From positions 1-6,884 of the forward strand of contig CAMFFG010000067.1 of NCBI GenBank assembly GCA_945949655.1: DNA of 6,884 nucleotides, written 5' to 3'. Shown piece by piece: positions 4,854 through 6,884 of the stretch; the stretch's first letter is position 1; each line of letters starts with the position of its first letter. The DNA comes from an uncultured Peptococcaceae bacterium (lineage in GTDB: Bacteria > Bacillota > Peptococcia > Peptococcales > Peptococcaceae). The notes below the pieces were generated by a model. The model saw only the letters and a list, made by a program, of their open reading frames with translations. It did no database searches and was not told the DNA's origin. A program made the position numbers and the translations under genes.

Positions 4854-6884
4854 ATGTTGCGAGAAAAGGGATTGACAGACAAATTATTAATGCTGGGAAT
4901 CGATGGCATGGATCCTCGTTTTACGAAGCGGTTGATTGCGGAAGGGAAAATGTCAAACACAAAAAAAATGATGGAAATGGGCTCTTGCCGTGAGGATTTG
5001 GTATTGTTAGGTGCAGTACCGACCATTACACCTCCAATGTGGGCTACTTTGGGTACGGGATGTTATCCGATGACCCATGGAATCGTAGATTTCAATTTAT
5101 CTGGCAAAGATTTAGAAATTACCTATGCTGCTTTTGCATCCAATTTTCTGAAAGTTCAGCCACTATGGAATATTACTGCAGAAGCTGGTAAAAAAACGGT
5201 TGTATGGCATTGGCCTGGTGGGGCATGGCCTCCAACCATTGACAATGATAATTTGATCACAGTAGATGGTTCAAGTCCAGGTGCTGTTTGTGCGAATTCG
5301 AATGAGCGGGATTTTGACACGGTGTTTATTGCCAGTGTAAAAGCAAAGAAACCATCTTACATGCCGATGTCAGTGCGGGAGTCTACCGTAAAAGGGGATG
5401 AGACCCTGACCTATATAGGTACGCCTCAGAGAATGTCAAAAACGCCAGAGGCACAGGCAATGTTAGAGCAATATAAAAAAGAATATGCTGAAAAAATAGG
5501 TGTGGAAGGATATCAAGTGCCGTTCCATTTTGTGACCAACTCGTTTCAATTTGAAGAACCAGAAAAAGAATTCAGCGGGAAAGGCATGATGTGGGATTTA
5601 GCCGATTTCCCAACGACTTGTTCTATTTCACCGATCTATCCGCCGCAAGGCTGGGAATTTGCTGTACCGGAAGATAGTAAAGAATTTATTATGCTGTCGG
5701 GTTTTGGCAAAGTGGTTCGGTATTGTTTGATTCTGAAAAATGAAACTGGCAAGTATGATAAGGTTGCCATGTATGCAGATAAAGCAAAAGATACACCGAT
5801 CTATGTGTTAGAGAATGATGTATTTACACCATATGTGATGGATGTTTTTCCAAAAACAGATGGAATCTTGGAAAAAGTACATCGTACATTTCGTATGTTG
5901 GAAATTGCAGAAGATGGTACTTATGTACGCATTTGGGCTTCTCGAGGAATGTCTTGTGAAGGTGATTCTGTTTGGACACCGCGTTCTCTGTTCAAAGAAA
6001 TCACCGATCAATTTGGGCCCGTAGTGCCGACCAGCCAAATGACCGGCAATGATCCCGAAATGATTTTGAAATGCAATCACGAACAATGGCGTATGGCAGC
6101 GGAATGGCAGTCCAAAGCACTGCATTACATGATAGAAAAACATGGCGCAGAGGTAATTTTTTCCCACTATCATGGACCTGACTTAGAAGGTCACAATTAT
6201 ATGAAATATCTGAAAGAACGTCCAACGTCAAAAATCAGTGAAGCACAAGCCGTAAAATATGCGGAAGCGACATATCAATTGACGGATGATTATATAGGAA
6301 GTTTCCTGCACTTAATCGATGAGGGCTGGACGGTTATTTTATTCTCCGATCATGCGCAGATTTGTCCGCAAGAGGAAGCTCATGTTATTGGTGAAAGCTG
6401 TGGAATTTGTGTCGATCCATTGAGAAGTATGGGTTATACAGTTTTGAAGAAAGACGAAAATGGAAAAGATTTGCCGGAAATAGATTGGCAAAAGACTCGA
6501 GCGGTTCAGACACGGTCTAACAGTATTTTTATCAATTTGAAGGGACGGGAGCCTCACGGAATTGTAGATCCGGCTGATAAATATGAGTTAGAAGAACAGA
6601 TTATTACCGATTTGTATGGCTATAAGGACGCAAAAACGGGTCATCGTATTGTATCATTGGCGTTGCATAATAAAGATGCGGTTTTATTGGGGCAAGGTGG
6701 CCCGATGGGCGCAGATATTGTCTTTTTTGTACATGATGATTACTGCTTTGATCATGGGAATGGGCTGTCGACTGCTTGTGGCTATAATGATACTACATTG
6801 TCGCCGATCTTCTTAGCTGCTGGTTCTGGAATTAAGAAAAATTATCGCACCACGCGATATATTCGTGAGGTCGATGTAGCACCA
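4854..6884 (+). CDS. Alkaline-phosphatase-superfamily phosphodiesterase/nucleotide pyrophosphatase-like protein, 3' truncated
   Basis: The ATG at 4854 opens 677 codons that run off the window without a stop; the end RYIREVDVAP suggests only a few dozen residues are missing. It belongs to the type I phosphodiesterase/nucleotide pyrophosphatase branch of the alkaline phosphatase superfamily, two-metal (usually zinc) hydrolases of phosphate esters. Expected ligands are present: Asp17 (GIDGMD), nucleophile Thr59 (PTITPPMW), Asp499 and His500 (FSDHA) for one metal; Asp443 and His447 (GPDLEGH) and His634 (FDHGNG) for the other. TGCYPMTHGI (68-77) is also typical. A large middle segment (about 90-420) without recognised motifs probably forms a substrate-selecting insertion. 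There is no signal peptide or membrane segment, so it is probably cytosolic, unlike many extracellular relatives. AGGGGTG (4840-4846) lies 7 bases before the ATG. The divergent LysR-type gene is its likely regulator. The substrate is unknown. Confidence 0.85.
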   Translation, partial: MLREKGLTDKLLMLGIDGMDPRFTKRLIAEGKMSNTKKMMEMGSCREDLVLLGAVPTITPPMWATLGTGCYPMTHGIVDFNLSGKDLEITYAAFASNFLKVQPLWNITAEAGKKTVVWHWPGGAWPPTIDNDNLITVDGSSPGAVCANSNERDFDTVFIASVKAKKPSYMPMSVRESTVKGDETLTYIGTPQRMSKTPEAQAMLEQYKKEYAEKIGVEGYQVPFHFVTNSFQFEEPEKEFSGKGMMWDLADFPTTCSISPIYPPQGWEFAVPEDSKEFIMLSGFGKVVRYCLILKNETGKYDKVAMYADKAKDTPIYVLENDVFTPYVMDVFPKTDGILEKVHRTFRMLEIAEDGTYVRIWASRGMSCEGDSVWTPRSLFKEITDQFGPVVPTSQMTGNDPEMILKCNHEQWRMAAEWQSKALHYMIEKHGAEVIFSHYHGPDLEGHNYMKYLKERPTSKISEAQAVKYAEATYQLTDDYIGSFLHLIDEGWTVILFSDHAQICPQEEAHVIGESCGICVDPLRSMGYTVLKKDENGKDLPEIDWQKTRAVQTRSNSIFINLKGREPHGIVDPADKYELEEQIITDLYGYKDAKTGHRIVSLALHNKDAVLLGQGGPMGADIVFFVHDDYCFDHGNGLSTACGYNDTTLSPIFLAAGSGIKKNYRTTRYIREVDVAP

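Noticed and set aside
5808..6173. 121-residue minus-strand open frame inside the phosphohydrolase gene
   Set aside because: The plus strand carries the hydrolase frame and leads into its metal-ligand region. The antisense frame has no family resemblance.

Overview
The window looks like chromosome from an anaerobic or microaerophilic, Gram-positive-type bacterium (Bacillota). Supporting signs are strong AGGAG-type ribosome binding sites, sigma-A-like promoters, a rubrerythrin, a flavodoxin/2[4Fe-4S] fusion protein, and an ABC-F ATPase that resembles the YfmM type of Bacillus as remembered. I cannot place the genus from sequence alone. It is gene-dense, and no gene-free stretch exceeds 300 bases. 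I see no tRNA, rRNA, CRISPR array, insertion sequence or phage gene.

Layout, left to right. Positions 1-450 hold the 3' end of an NlpC/P60 cell-wall peptidase gene (+). Positions 589-2142 hold a complete ABC-F ATPase with its own promoter. Positions 2254-2985 hold an EFR1-type flavodoxin/ferredoxin fusion protein. Positions 3106-3648 hold rubrerythrin (rbr), preceded by a large perfect inverted repeat that overlaps its likely promoter and followed by a strong terminator that should work on both strands. Positions 3750-4676 hold a LysR-type regulator on the minus strand, convergent with rbr. Positions 4854-6884 hold a divergent, 3'-truncated alkaline-phosphatase-superfamily phosphodiesterase of unknown substrate (+).

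Two themes stand out. The EFR1 and rubrerythrin genes form a redox/oxidative-stress pair, each with its own palindromic promoter element. The LysR-type gene and the divergent phosphohydrolase gene form a classic regulator-target pair, and a 41-bp near-perfect palindrome lies over the hydrolase promoter. The regulator is odd: its effector domain and wing look normal, but the helix-turn-helix region reads as a mosaic of three frames. An extended -10 box also sits on its first ATG. The regulator may therefore be a recent pseudogene, or the sequence may contain local errors.

Codon choice shifts along the window. The first three genes favour G/C-ending codons such as CTG, CGG and GGC. The regulator and the hydrolase are visibly more A/T-rich. 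I found no clearly new multi-gene system; the intergenic palindromes and the damaged regulator are the best leads.
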